From: Schistosoma haematobium
Lineage: Eukaryota; Platyhelminthes; Trematoda; Strigeidida; Schistosomatidae
Direction: 5' to 3'
Assembly: GCF_000699445.3 (NCBI RefSeq)
Contig: NC_067201.1
Location: 24,257,033-24,321,032, forward strand
Length of the DNA stretch: 64,000 bases
The notes beneath the pieces were generated by a model that did no database searches, was not told where the DNA came from, and was given only the letters and a program-made list of their open reading frames with translations. This document shows, piece after piece, positions 46,970 through 57,800 of the stretch. Numbering within the stretch: the stretch's first letter is position 1; each line of letters opens with the position of its first letter. A program made the translations under genes and the position numbers.

Positions 46970-47850
46970 GATCGTAACTTTTCTAAATGCGCATATTTAC
47001 AACTGAAGAACATTTGGAACTCAAAACAACTATCTGTCAACCAACACCAAGGTTAGAATTTTCAATACAAAAGTCAACACAGTTCTATTGCTTGTGACGG
47101 AAACTTGGCGAACCACTAAAGCCATCATCCAGAAGATACCAGTGTTTCACAGGTTGAAATCATGAGTCAGTTGAAGCTAGACCACCATAGAAAACCTGGA
47201 AGCACTGGACGGCCGTTCCGTCCTAGTATGGGACTCCTCAGCAGTGCGCATCCACGATCCCGCACAACGCGGGGCTCAAACCCAGGACCTACTGGCTTCG
47301 CGCGCGAGCAATTAACCACTAGACCACTGAGCCGGCACCCAACGGTGTTAATGTCTAACTTCAACCAATCCACGAAGTTGCACCACCGTACACCATTGTC
47401 TTCAGTGAGTTGTTATCTCACAACAGACCGGTTGAAGTCCACTGGTAACGGCTTCTCACTAGAACTCCAGGAGTGTTTATTAACAGTTGTCTTCAAAAAA
47501 TACTTCGGATTTGTTGGCCAGACACTATCAGCAACAACCTAATATGGGAGAGGAAAAAACCCAGATTTCAGCACAGGAACAAATCAGAAAGAAGCGCTGG
47601 AAGTGGATACGATACACATTGAGGAAAGCACTGAACTACGTCACCAACACAACCACTCATCACATGGAATTCTCAAGGCCAAAGGAGAAGAGAAAGACCA
47701 AACAACACATTACGCTGAGAAATGGAGATAGACATGAAAAGAATGAACAACAATTGTATAGAATTAGAAAAGATGACCCAGGACAGAGTGCAATGGAGAT
47801 TCTTGGTCGATGGCCTATGCTCCATTGGGAGTAACAGGCGTAAGTAAGTA
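46970..47850 (+). mobile_element. RTE-like fragment interrupted by a SINE
   Basis: The left part, about 46,970-47,147, codes LKNIWNSKQLSVN-like and VNTVLL-like peptides. The right part, 47,472-47,850, codes [15 protein letters not shown] and a KEKRKTKQH tail. A 324-bp hammerhead SINE sits between them with a 7-bp TSD. Compared with 60-200, removing the insert restores collinearity. Confidence 0.8.
47141..47478 (-). mobile_element. Full-length hammerhead SINE with 7-bp TSD
   Basis: The insert 47148-47471 (324 bp) is bounded by AGTGTTT at 47141-47147 and 47472-47478. It lies inside an RT fragment whose uninterrupted form is at 1-480. The tRNA-like boxes are GGCTCAGTGGTCTAGTGG and GGGTTTGAGCC. 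The ribozyme keeps CUGAGGA but has GGAA instead of GAAA, probably inactive. The TSD gives the clearest element limits in the window. Confidence 0.85.
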
Positions 47851-47954
47851 AAGTAAAAAAAAACTTATCTAATCAAGGTCTTATCGAATTACTGTCATAC
47901 TGTTTCAATACCTATGAACATTGACTAGTTGATTATTGTTTGTAATATACTTAC

Positions 47955-48045
47955 TTGGTAAATATTTTGTTTGAACTCTTTCTCCATATAAATTGATTTG
48001 ATATTATTGAATTGAGAGTACAAATTCAGGATAGTCAATAGAAGT
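47955..48045 (-). CDS. UTP20: UTP20 exon w6
   Basis: The exon is 91 bp, acceptor TTTTTCTTATAG, donor GTAAGT; it enters in phase 2 and leaves in phase 0. The peptide LLLTILNLYSQFNNIKS...QNIYQ resembles the conserved UTP20 stretch that runs L-L-x-L-F-A-x-F-x-N-P-K, where a short helix precedes the segment encoded by w7. A retroposon cluster, a SINE inside an RT fragment (47.0-47.85 kb), lies in the next intron. Confidence 0.78.
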
Positions 48046-48235
48046 CTATAAGAAAAACAAATTGTGCATTGAAACGTTAAGATTTTGTGCAATTTTATTT
48101 TGCGAATTTCCAGTTGAAGAGATCAATGAAAAAAAAACAACTTGGAATCAGGTTTTGTCCTAGTAGGTAACTCTTCAACAATGTGCAACAATGGAAGACA
48201 TTCGATTTTCAGGCGTGAGCGATTGATCGTTGGAT

Positions 48236-48495
48236 CAATGCCCAAGTGCCCAAACCGAAGTAGGTGATTTTCTTACGGAACTAGCTACACATGGAGCCTT
48301 CGACCAAAAAGTCTAATCCACAAGGCAGTGGAGCAACATCAGGAGATGCAAACCCATGGTAGCCGGTGACCAACGATTGGCCCTTTAAGATACGGGAGCC
48401 CATGTGCACCATTAGTTTGGAGTCAGGGTTTTCCAACTCCACTAGTTATATCCTCCATATCCACCAAATCGGTTAAAGCGTCCAACATTTGTAAT
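48236..48495 (-). mobile_element. Family A retroposon fragment
   Basis: This is an internal fragment from CCCAAGTGCCCAAACCGAAG to GTTAAAGCGTCCAACATTTG. It ends less than 30 bp from the microexon w5 donor, so part of the microexon's flanking intron is retroposon-derived. Confidence 0.7.
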
Positions 48496-48520
48496 TAACA
48501 ATAATAAGACCAATACTCAC

Positions 48521-48559
48521 TGTTCTGTTGACTTATTTAAACCAGATTGAATAGCAGAA
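48521..48559 (-). CDS. UTP20: UTP20 microexon w5
   Basis: This is a 39-bp exon with acceptor TTCTTTTTAG and consensus donor GTGAGT. It enters and leaves in phase 2, giving about 13 residues (SAIQSGLNKSTEQ across the junctions). Neither side conserves the frame by chance: w4 ends in phase 2 and w6 needs exactly one base. It is too short for ORF-based gene finders. Skipping it would remove 13 codons without a frameshift, so an alternative isoform is possible. Confidence 0.7.
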
Positions 48560-49336
48560 CTAAAAAGAACAGAAAAGAAAAGAAAGAAGATACTTTAGAA
48601 TTGTTTCATTCAATGTTCATCTTATTGATGTAAGTTATCGTAAGCTAAAGACCTGAATACGTATTAACCTACGAAGTATTTCCATGGAGAATTGGATTTG
48701 ACAACATTAAAGTGAAAAACAAATTATAGACTTATTTTGGAGTTCGTGTTATGAAGTCGCTAATCAAGAAAAAAGTTTGCATTATAGTCTAATCAGAGTA
48801 ATGAGTTTTTCATCTAGATTGTCTAGTAGCAACGACCTTCTGATAAAGAGAAAACAGACCGACATCAATACTTAACGATCATTGAAAAAAAGTCTCACAG
48901 TCAAGCGCTAACTTTAAGAGGCGCTAAAGATTGTCAAGGTAAGAGTATAGAATACGGACTGGATGATTAGAATTGAGAATGAGCTTTTTAAGCTTTTGTA
49001 AGAAATTCAACTATCATTTATGATGAGCAATAGAAAAACCTTGGTATACTGTTCAAAACGATAACGGGTAATTACCGATTGTCACTATGGAGTTAAAACG
49101 ATAATGTTAAACGTGAATGAACTGAACACAAAGTGCATATTGCATGGCTACCAAGCACTTCTACACTACATCTGATGTTAGCTCGTTATGGAGAACTCTG
49201 AACCTCTAGTTCTTATTTATATCAAGAACACTGTACGAATACTTCAAAATCAATCTGAGTCTTTATAAAGGTTTAGTAAAGTAGACAAACTACACATTCA
49301 AAACGAGAAGAAACAAATTGTTATCTTCAATCTTAC
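48560..49336. other. Intron w4/w5 without recognised features
   Basis: No repeat family, RNA gene or exon is recognised here. It is one of the few introns over 700 bp with no evident transposon. Confidence 0.6.
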
Positions 49337-49595
49337 CTAATTATATTCAATAATAATGGTGTAAGAAAATGTGTATATTTTGCAGCGATTTTCCAACGTA
49401 AACACTGCCATAAACATAATCGATAAGATAACCAATCTGGACATTTTCTCGATTCAATAACTAACCAATGATTATTAGGTGTTTTTCTTTGTACACTATA
49501 TAAATCTGGACGAATTGATGTGAACCATATGATGGCAGTTTCATATGAACATGTGTACAGATTTGTTTCTTTAGAATCTGAAACATTTGATAAAT
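49337..49595 (-). CDS. UTP20: UTP20 exon w4
   Basis: The exon is 259 bp, acceptor CATTTCAG, donor GTAAGA; it enters in phase 1 and leaves in phase 2. The Asp codon is completed across the w3/w4 junction. The peptide includes YETAIIWFTSIRPDLY and a helix with SYRLCLWQCLRW, consistent with UTP20 HEAT helices. There is no internal stop in the spliced frame. A G-rich tract (AGTGGGGAGGGGGGGG) sits just upstream of the acceptor side at about 49,621-49,637. Confidence 0.82.
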
Positions 49596-49654
49596 CTGAA
49601 ATGAATAGAAACAACAAATTAAGTGGGGAGGGGGGGGTACAACGGTTTGATGAT

Positions 49655-50095
49655 TTATTTATTTAAACACATAAATCTTTGAACGAGGAGGCACCAAGTA
49701 GATATACGTCACATAAATTACCCCGAGCCTTCGACCTATAGGTCTAGTCCACAAGGCAGTGGAGCAACGTTAGAAAATTTGGTTCCATGGTAGCCGGTCA
49801 CCAATAATTGGTCCATACGCCATTTGTTTCCTTAGGATTCTGGAGTCCATCTATACCATCGGTTTGGAATAAGGATTTTCCAACTCTCCTAGGTGGACTC
49901 CTTGTCCACCAACTCGTTTAAGGCGCTGGACATTCGCTTTTCGTCCTCTTAATTTCGTGAATAACACCCCAGTGGAGACAAGGCAGTGAGTAAAACTTCT
50001 CTGTCAGTGGTTGTATGCACGTGGCTATGTGAGAGCATTTGGAGAGGGAGAGCTGACTCTCCTCATTCTCGGCCGTACCAGGGCATTTGGAGGCT
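49655..50095 (-). mobile_element. Family A retroposon, minus orientation
   Basis: It runs from TATTTATTTAAACACATAAA (tail) to GTACCAGGGCATTTGGAGG. A section of about 90 bp around the ACCACGTGGTTCGG landmark is deleted. Confidence 0.78.
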
Positions 50096-50519
50096 AATAT
50101 AGATATTCAAAAGAAACAGGACCACCTGTTATGAAACTGAGCAAGATGTTTCATTAGTGGTTATGTGTCACAATCTTCATAATTTATTCGCTTGAGACGA
50201 ATATTTAGATCGTTGTAGTTATTATTATTATCCCTTAGCTCAATGCCATGTACGGATTAGTGAAAATATATGACAGTCTATAACTGATTAATCGCTAAGT
50301 AGTGACTAACGTCGTGTGTATCAGGTCCTACTTATTTCTGACAAAATTCTGTCGATCGAACAGAAATGTGCCCACTAAAAGTCTAAGTGACTCGATGATG
50401 AGCTGTTATTGGGTGGTGGTTGGAAATAGTCGACACGATAGAACTTGATCAGAACTAGGAAGGACTTCATATACTAGCCAGTAGTCATGTAAACATATTA
50501 GAAACAGATCGATAGGATT

Positions 50520-50695
50520 CTATATGCACTAAGAAATACTTGACGGTAGTTTCGTCCTACTACGAAACTTCTCAGCACTGTGCACCCATGATTCCGCACG
50601 TGAGACTTGAACCCAGTAATTTCGATCTCGCACACGAATGCTTAACATCTAGACCACTGAGCCGACATCCAACAGTGTTAATTTATAAATTCAAT
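50520..50695 (-). mobile_element. Hammerhead SINE, diverged
   Basis: The minus strand keeps the tRNA-like CGGCTCAGTGGTCTAGATG and GGTTCAAGTC. The ribozyme core is changed to CUGAGAA and stem II is mostly lost, while GAAA remains. Confidence 0.65.
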
Positions 50696-51076
50696 GGTTT
50701 GTGCGTTGTGGTTGTGTTAGTCATCTATTTATTCTTCTATCTTATTACACTAATCGGAATCAAGGATAAATCGAGTAGTGTTCCAGTTGACTCGCCTTCT
50801 ATTTTTTCTCTCTAGTCAACCAATCAGGCGAAAGAATAGTGTTCATTATTCTACTCAGGGCAGTTAGTTAGTCATAATTCAAACTCACACATTTTTAACA
50901 CCCAAGGTTCGAACCAGTAAGCTTGTCATATCAATGCCTTAATCTAGATCAAGACAAATTCTCTCATGTATATTACTGAATAGACCGATTAAGGACGTAA
51001 TAGATAATTTAACAGTTTACTCAGAACATTGAAAAGATAATAATGAATGAAAGAAAATCGATAGATAGATACTAAC

Positions 51077-51332
51077 CCTCATTGTTGTTATGAACAATTT
51101 TTGTCTCTGTATCCATTAATAATGGTTGAAATACACTCCAGAATAAATTTCTACATTCAATATTCCAATTTTTCTCTTTAATCTCTAATTCATGAGATGA
51201 ATTTTCATGTTTAATAGATTTTTTCTTTAATAATGAATTTGATTCACAATAACTTGCAATAGCCTCATTTATTGGAGACCAAATAGCAGTGAATTGAACA
51301 TGAAGTAGACCAAATAAATAATGAATAGCAAT
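51077..51332 (-). CDS. UTP20: UTP20 exon w3
   Basis: The exon is 256 bp, acceptor TTTATACAG, donor GTTAGT; it enters in phase 0 and leaves in phase 1. The peptide has HYLFGLLHVQFTAIWSP and WSVFQPLL. In UTP20 homologues the corresponding HEAT helix reads roughly L-G-L-x-H-x-K-F-T-x-L-W-x-P, one of the best recognisable parts of the family. A charged linker rich in Lys/Glu lies between the two helical parts. It is spliced in frame to w4. Confidence 0.88.
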
Positions 51333-51384
51333 CTGTATAAAGATAATTAACAACATACATGTATATAAGTGATTATGTGTTATT

Positions 51385-51705
51385 ACACATCAGCAACAAC
51401 CTATTATGGGAGAGGAAAAAAACCCAGATTTCAGCACAGGAACAAATCAGAAAGAAGCGCTGGAAGTGGATACGACACACATTGAGGAAAGCACTGAACT
51501 ACGTCACCAACACAAGCCCTCATCATTTGGAATTCTCAAGGCCAAAGGAGAAGAGAAAGACCAAACAACACATTACGCTGAGAAATGGAGACAGACATGA
51601 GAAGAATGAACAACAATTGGATAAAACTACAAAGAAAGGTTCAGGATAGAGTGGGTTGAAGAATGCTGATCAGTGGCCTATGCTCTACTGGGAGTAACAG
51701 GCGTA
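51385..51705 (+). mobile_element. RTE-like 3' fragment
   Basis: This fragment is highly similar to 47,520-47,850: [23 protein letters not shown] and KEKRKTKQH. It starts at the same internal point (CAGCAACAACC) and ends at GGCGTAAGTAAAGTAAG, as a truncated retroposition product would. Confidence 0.75.
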
Positions 51706-52199
51706 AGTAAAGTAAGTTGAACACATATTGTTTGATCTATATTGTTGACTGAATTTCACAAACCAAATAGCAATAAATGACAATCAATTAGTTGAATGAC
51801 TTCATATAACTCTTAGTTTGAATGTTAAGCAGTTGAAAATATTCTATAAAAAGTCATGGATTCAAGGTACATGCTTGGAAGTACCGCTATTTAACAATTT
51901 ATATCTGTAACATTCAAAGAACTGATGTTGTTTCTAGATGAGATATTAATCTGAGTTAGCCAATGTTGACCAGTCAGAGATGTTACAACTAGATTGACTG
52001 TAGAATGAAGTATATTACCTTGATGGATGACGAATATAGGCAACAACGGATACAAGATATATAGATTCCTGTCAAATGGTTTACCTTATGAAGAGCTCTA
52101 GGTTAGCTGGTTACACATATGAGCCCTGACATATACAACAATTATTTACGTATTTATCACAAGACGGATTGGGTTGCTGAATCCATGTCCAACTCTTCT
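51706..52199. other. Intron without recognised features
   Basis: This is AT-rich sequence between two RTE-like scraps. No further structure is evident. Confidence 0.5.
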
Positions 52200-52325
52200 C
52201 CTTTACTCGGGAGTAATCCTAAAAGAGCTATAGGCAGAAGCAACTGGAAAGCAGGGTTCAGGAAAGAGTTCGATGAAGAATGCTGGTGAGTGGCCCGTGC
52301 TCCTCCACGATGGGCACTTCATACT
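52200..52325 (+). mobile_element. Short diverged RTE-like 3' end
   Basis: Only the last ~100 bp of the fragment family is recognisable (AACTGGAAAGCAGGGTTCAG, then GAATGCTGGTGAGTGGCC, then CTCCTCCA). It is badly decayed. Confidence 0.5.
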
Positions 52326-52358
52326 GGAAACAATTTTTAAATAAATCAATAATAAACG

Positions 52359-52361
<3 letters not shown>

Positions 52362-52390
<29 letters not shown>
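52362..52390. repeat. TA microsatellite at a splice donor
   Basis: The (TA)n tract lies in the intron immediately downstream (minus sense) of the exon w2 donor at 52,391-52,396. Confidence 0.8.
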
Positions 52391-52391
<1 letters not shown>

Positions 52392-52396
52392 CTAAC

Positions 52397-52639
52397 CTCA
52401 GCCGCTTGTCGACAATATTTCACATCACGATCAGCATGTAATTGAAGTATATGCATTAGAAAATCACGTACAGTTTGATGTCCAAGTTGTATTTTTTCAG
52501 CTTTTAAACATCTTTCAATAATATTTTGTACAGTAGAGTTATATTGTTCATCATTTGAACAATTATTATTATTATTATCAGTAGAATTGCTTAAACCACC
52601 ATTGATTACGAATAGAATTCTTAGAACATGTAATCTTAT
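52397..52639 (-). CDS. UTP20: UTP20 exon w2
   Basis: The exon is 243 bp (81 codons), phase 0 at both ends, with acceptor TTTACCCAG and donor GTTAGT. The peptide opens IRLHVLRILFVINGG and ends YCRQAAE. It contains an Asn run coded by an AAT/AAC microsatellite and a helix ERCLKAEKIQLG that resembles the conserved CLEAE segment of animal UTP20. A (TA)n tract follows the donor immediately. It joins w1 and w3 in frame. Confidence 0.85.
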
Positions 52640-52732
52640 CTGGGTAAATAAGATAAGTAATTAAAAAAAAATATGTAATAAGGATGAGGAAAATTTTCTT
52701 AAAAATAACAAGTAATTTCTTTGTGTAAAAAG

Positions 52733-53235
52733 TCCCTAAATGCCCTGGTACGGCGGACGGCAGGGAGAGTTAACTCTCCCTCTTGAAGTGCCTCGCATAT
52801 ACAACCACGGGTAATGAAGTCATACTCACTGCCTTCTCGTAGTGGGAATATTGTTTATGAAATTAAGAGTACAAAAAGCAAATGTCTGGCATTTTAAACG
52901 AATGGGAGGATCCACCTAGTGGAGCTGAAAAACCTTGATTCCCAACCAATGGTACACATAGGATCCAGGATCCTGAAGTTAAAAAATGGATTATGAACCA
53001 ATCGTTAGTCATGTGCTAGCATAGAATTGCATGTCGTGACATCGCTCCACTGCCTTGTGGATTAGACCTTTAGGTCAAAGGCTCCGTGTGTGGTCCCCAC
53101 TTAAGAAAACCACTTGTTTCGGTTTCGGTACCCGTACAATATCCCAGCTCTTACACAAGTTGAATGATTTATGTGGCACACATCTATTTAGTATCTCCTT
53201 GTACCAATATCTATATGATTAAATAACTGAATAAA
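52733..53235 (+). mobile_element. Family A retroposon
   Basis: It runs from CCTAAATGCCCTGGTACGGC to ATATGATTAAATAACTGAATAAATA. It fills most of the short intron between exons w1 and w2. Confidence 0.8.
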
Positions 53236-53279
53236 TAAAGTTAAACAAAAAAACAACCCCATATGATGTAACAATTTAC

Positions 53280-53445
53280 CTGATGACTTGAAGACATTAA
53301 CAATGGTAATAGATTTCCATATAGAATATCTTGATGATTGAATAGATATTGTTTATAATCATTATTAGCAATCAATAAATGAACGAGAATATCAATAATA
53401 CGTAAGAGGATACAACAATATTCTGGATATAAATTATGATAAGAT
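53280..53445 (-). CDS. UTP20: UTP20 exon w1 (most N-terminal seen)
   Basis: UTP20 is a HEAT/ARM-repeat scaffold of the U3 small-subunit processome, acting in the nucleolus on 18S rRNA precursors. This 166-bp exon starts after a TTTTCAG acceptor and ends CATCAG before donor GTAAAT. One base completes a codon from an unseen upstream exon, and it ends in phase 0. The peptide begins SYHNLYPEYC and has the leucine-rich helices expected near the N-terminus, where the family reads like FYP...LLR followed by a sided helix. The preceding exons should lie beyond the satellite array, right of the window. Confidence 0.75.
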
Positions 53446-53544
53446 CTGAAAACAATGAAAAAAATCATAATTAACATAGAAAAAATTATCAAGAAATATA
53501 AAAGGAAAAAAACAATTCTAAATATTGAGAGCTTCATTAAATCA

Positions 53545-53995
53545 ACAGTTCTGTCAGTCAGTAACAACGTAGAACTTCGTACGTACGTACATCAGTTCGA
53601 GTTGCCATACCACATTACCACAGAGATGCAGTTGTCGATTGAAATCCCATAGTGGTAGAGGTATGAAGAGTATAAGCAGTAATCGAAAAGATTAGTGTTT
53701 GAAGATGCTATTCAAGGAGTATAATACAGTGAAATAAATTGGGAAAGAGAAAAAAGAAACGGACATGAAGAATTCAGAAGATTAGAATTTGGGAGAGCAC
53801 AGAGAGTGAATGCACTTGTGCCATTGCAAACAATTTTGAGCCATGTCATTTAGGGTCTCTAGCCATCGGTTGCTATCATTTTGCGGTCCCCAACCAGGTA
53901 GTCTACACCTAATAACATGTCTCAGTCCACTTGTGTCATGTTTTGGTGTGGTCGCCCCTAGCTTTCTTCCAAACTACTCCTATACCATTAAATCA
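53545..53995 (+). mobile_element. Family B dispersed repeat, longest copy
   Basis: It runs from CTGTCAGTCAGTAACAACGT through the palindromic GTACGTACGTAC, ATCCCATAGTGGTAGAGG, GAGCCATGTCATTTAGGG and TTTTGGTGTGGTCGCCCCTA to about CTCCTATACCATTAAATC. It shows how the short copies at 20,735 and 54,240 are 5' parts of one element of about 450 bp. Confidence 0.75.
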
Positions 53996-54237
53996 ACATC
54001 AACTATCGAATTATTATCCATAGCAACAACAATCATAAGAAGCAACAAATAATAAAAGAAAATAAGGATATAATTGTTAGTGACAGTAAGAGAATTTTGA
54101 CAAATATGGATTGTATTGTATAACGATGATGTTTAGAACGTTTAAATGACATATGTTTGAATGAATAGAGATTGCAAATTTCAATAGAGTAATAGAAAAT
54201 AATTATATCTAATATAATATCTAAATCACATTGTGTT

Positions 54238-54405
54238 ATCAGTCAGTCAGTAACAACATAGAACTTCGTACGTGCGTACACCAATTCAAGTTGAAATACC
54301 ACATTAGTACAGAGATACAATTGTAGATTGAAATCCTGTAGTGCTAGAGATAGTAACAGTATAAGCAGTAATTGAAAAGATTAAGGTTTGAAAATGTTAT
54401 TCACC
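54238..54405 (+). mobile_element. Family B fragment
   Basis: It starts ATCAGTCAGTCAGTAACAAC with a mutated GTACGTGCGTAC, and ends around GAAAAGATTAAGGTTTGAAA. Confidence 0.65.
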
Positions 54406-54898
54406 ATTCACCATTATGTGATATATATTACTTATATCTATATAAGTGGTAAACAACACCTATCAGAAACGGAATGCTTGGCAGCCGAAGGATTAAAATA
54501 CCGAAGAGAAAAAAACAGCAACACAGAGTGAATGTTGTAGCAATGAAGGAACAACCAATTTCGAAACAATTAATAGATATTTTATGAATAAACAATTGAA
54601 AGTATGGTTCAGACAACACGACAAATACTTCTGCAATAATGAACTAAAAACATAAGGATTACAGCAAACTATCCTCATATTCACTACAATATCATATAAT
54701 TATATTAACACTAACAACAACATTCTAATAAGAAAGACATTTCATGATGTGTGAAGAAAAAATTGAAAACACTATAATAATAACAACACAATTCATTAAA
54801 AAAACATGATAACAACAACACAACTACTTACTGAAGTTAAGGTGAAAAATAATAAATCACGACCAATGATTAAGGAAAAACAAGTAGAAAGAAACAAC
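54406..54898. other. A-rich flank of the satellite
   Basis: This is non-repeated sequence rich in AAC/ACA words that becomes satellite at about 54,899. The compositional similarity to the satellite's CA-rich part suggests the array may have grown from such sequence, but I see no unit homology. Confidence 0.5.
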
Positions 54899-57800
54899 AA
54901 ACCTAATTAATAGAAACACATAAACAACCAACAACACTATCGTCACGAATGCAAAAACCACGATTCATACTTAACATGAATACAAACACTCTCAGAATAT
55001 GTCAACCCTCAATGATGGACTGCCACAGTCATAGGCAGTAAGAGGCAAGGGTAACACTCAATATTGCAGCAACCGAATTCCGATAGACAATAACATCTAC
55101 CCGAGAGTGCAGCTGCGTCAACTGCATGCACACAATTCAACACAATCACATATCCACCACAATCCATACACAAACAATCAATATCGCTGAGCTCCAACCC
55201 GAAAACAGAGATTACACTCTGTCGGTGTGATACACAGCTCTACATTTATGCCCAGTACACAATGTATTATGGGCAACAACTGACCATATTCATTCAACCA
55301 TAATCACAAACGTTCCACAAACAAACTACAACAAACACACATACACACACACAAAAACCTAATTAACATAAACACATAAACAACCAACAACACTATCGTC
55401 ACGAATGCAAAAACCACGATTCACACTTAACATGAATACAAACACTCTCAGAATATGTCAACCCTCAATGATGGACTGCCACAGTCATAGGCAGTAAGAG
55501 GCAAGGGTAACACTCAATATTGCAGCAACCGAATTCCGATAGACAATAACATCTACCCGAGAGTGCAGCTGCGTCAACTGCATGCACACAATTAAACACA
55601 ATCACATATCCACCACAATCCATACACAAACAATCAATATCGCTGAGCTCCAACCCGAAAACAGAGATTACACTCTGTCGGTGTGATACACAGCTCTACA
55701 TTTATGCCCAGTACACAATGTATTATGGGCAACAACTGACCATATTCATTCAACCATAATCACAAACGTTCCACAAACAAACTACAACAAACACACATAC
55801 ACACACACAAAAACCTAATTAACATAAACACAAACAACCAACAACACTATCGTCACGAATGCAAAAACCACGATTCACACTTAACATGAATACAAACACT
55901 CTCAGAATATGTCAACCCTCAATGATGCACTGCCACAGTCATAGGCAGTAAGAGGCAAGGGTAACACTCAATATTGCAGCAACCGAATTCCGATAGACAA
56001 TAACATCTACCCGAGAGTGCAGCTGCGTCAACTGCATGCACACAATTCAACACAATCACATATCCACCACAATCCATACACAAACAATCAATATCGCTGA
56101 GCTCCAACCCGAAAACAGAGATTACACTCTGTCGGTGTGATACACAGCTCTACATTTATGCCCAGTACACAATGTATTATGGGCAACAACTGACCATATT
56201 CATTCAACCATAATCACAAACGTTCCACAAACAAACTACAACAAACACACATACACACACATACACACACACAAAAACCTAATTAACATAAACACATAAA
56301 CAACCAACAACACTATCGTCACGAATGCAAAAACCACGATTCACACTTAACATGAATACAAACACTCTCAGAATATGTCAACCCTCAATGATGGACTGCC
56401 ACAGTCATAGGCAGTAAGAGGCAAGGGTAACACTCAATATTGCAGCAACCGAATTCCGATAGACAATAACATCTACCCGAGAGTGCAGCTGCGTCAACTG
56501 CATGCACACAATTCAACACAATCACATATCCACCACAATCCATACACAAACAATCAATATCGCTGAGCTCCAACCCGAAAACAGAGATTACACTCTGTCG
56601 GTGTGATACACAGCTCTACATTTATGCCCAGTACACAATGTATTATGGGCAACAACTGACCATATTCATTCAACCATAATCACAAACGTTCCACAAACAA
56701 ACTACAACAAACACACATACACACACATACACACACACAAAAACCTAATTAACATAAACACATAAACAACCAACAACACTATCGTCACGAATGCAAAAAC
56801 CACGATTCACACTTAACATGAATACAAACACTCTCAGAATATGTCAACCCTCAATGATGGACTGCCACAGTCATAGGCAGTAAGAGGCAAGGGTAACACT
56901 CAATATTGCAGCAACCGAATTCCGATAGACAATAACATCTACCCGAGAGTGCAGCTGCGTCAACTGCATGCACACAATTAAACACAATCACATATCCACC
57001 ACAATCCATACACAAACAATCAATATCGCTGAGCTCCAACCCGAAAACAGAGATTACACTCTGTCGGTGTGATACACAGCTCTACATTTATGCCCAGTAC
57101 ACAATGTATTATGGGCAACAACTGACCATATTCATTCAACCATAATCACAAACGTTCCACAAACAAACTACAACAAACACACATACACACACACAAAAAC
57201 CTAATTAACATAAACACAAACAACCAACAACACTATCGTCACGAATGCAAAAACCACGATTCATACTTAACATGAATACAAACACTCTCAGAATATGTCA
57301 ACCCTCAATGATGCACTGCCACAGTCATAGGCAGTAAGAGGCAAGGGTAACACTCAATATTGCAGCAACCGAATTCCGATAGACAATAACATCTACCCGA
57401 GAGTGCAGCTGCGTCAACTGCATGCACACAATTCAACACAATCACATATCCACCACAATCCATACACAAACAATCAATATCGCTGAGCTCCAACCCGAAA
57501 ACAGAGATTACACTCTGTCGGTGTGATACACAGCTCTACATTTATGCCCAGTACACAATGTATTATGGGCAACAACTGACCATATTCATTCAACCATAAT
57601 CACAAACGTTCCACAAACAAACTACAACAAACACACATACACACACATACACACACACAAAAACCTAATTAACATAAACACATAAACAACCAACAACACT
57701 ATCGTCACGAATGCAAAAACCACGATTCACACTTAACATGAATACAAACACTCTCAGAATATGTCAACCCTCAATGATGCACTGCCACAGTCATAGGCAG

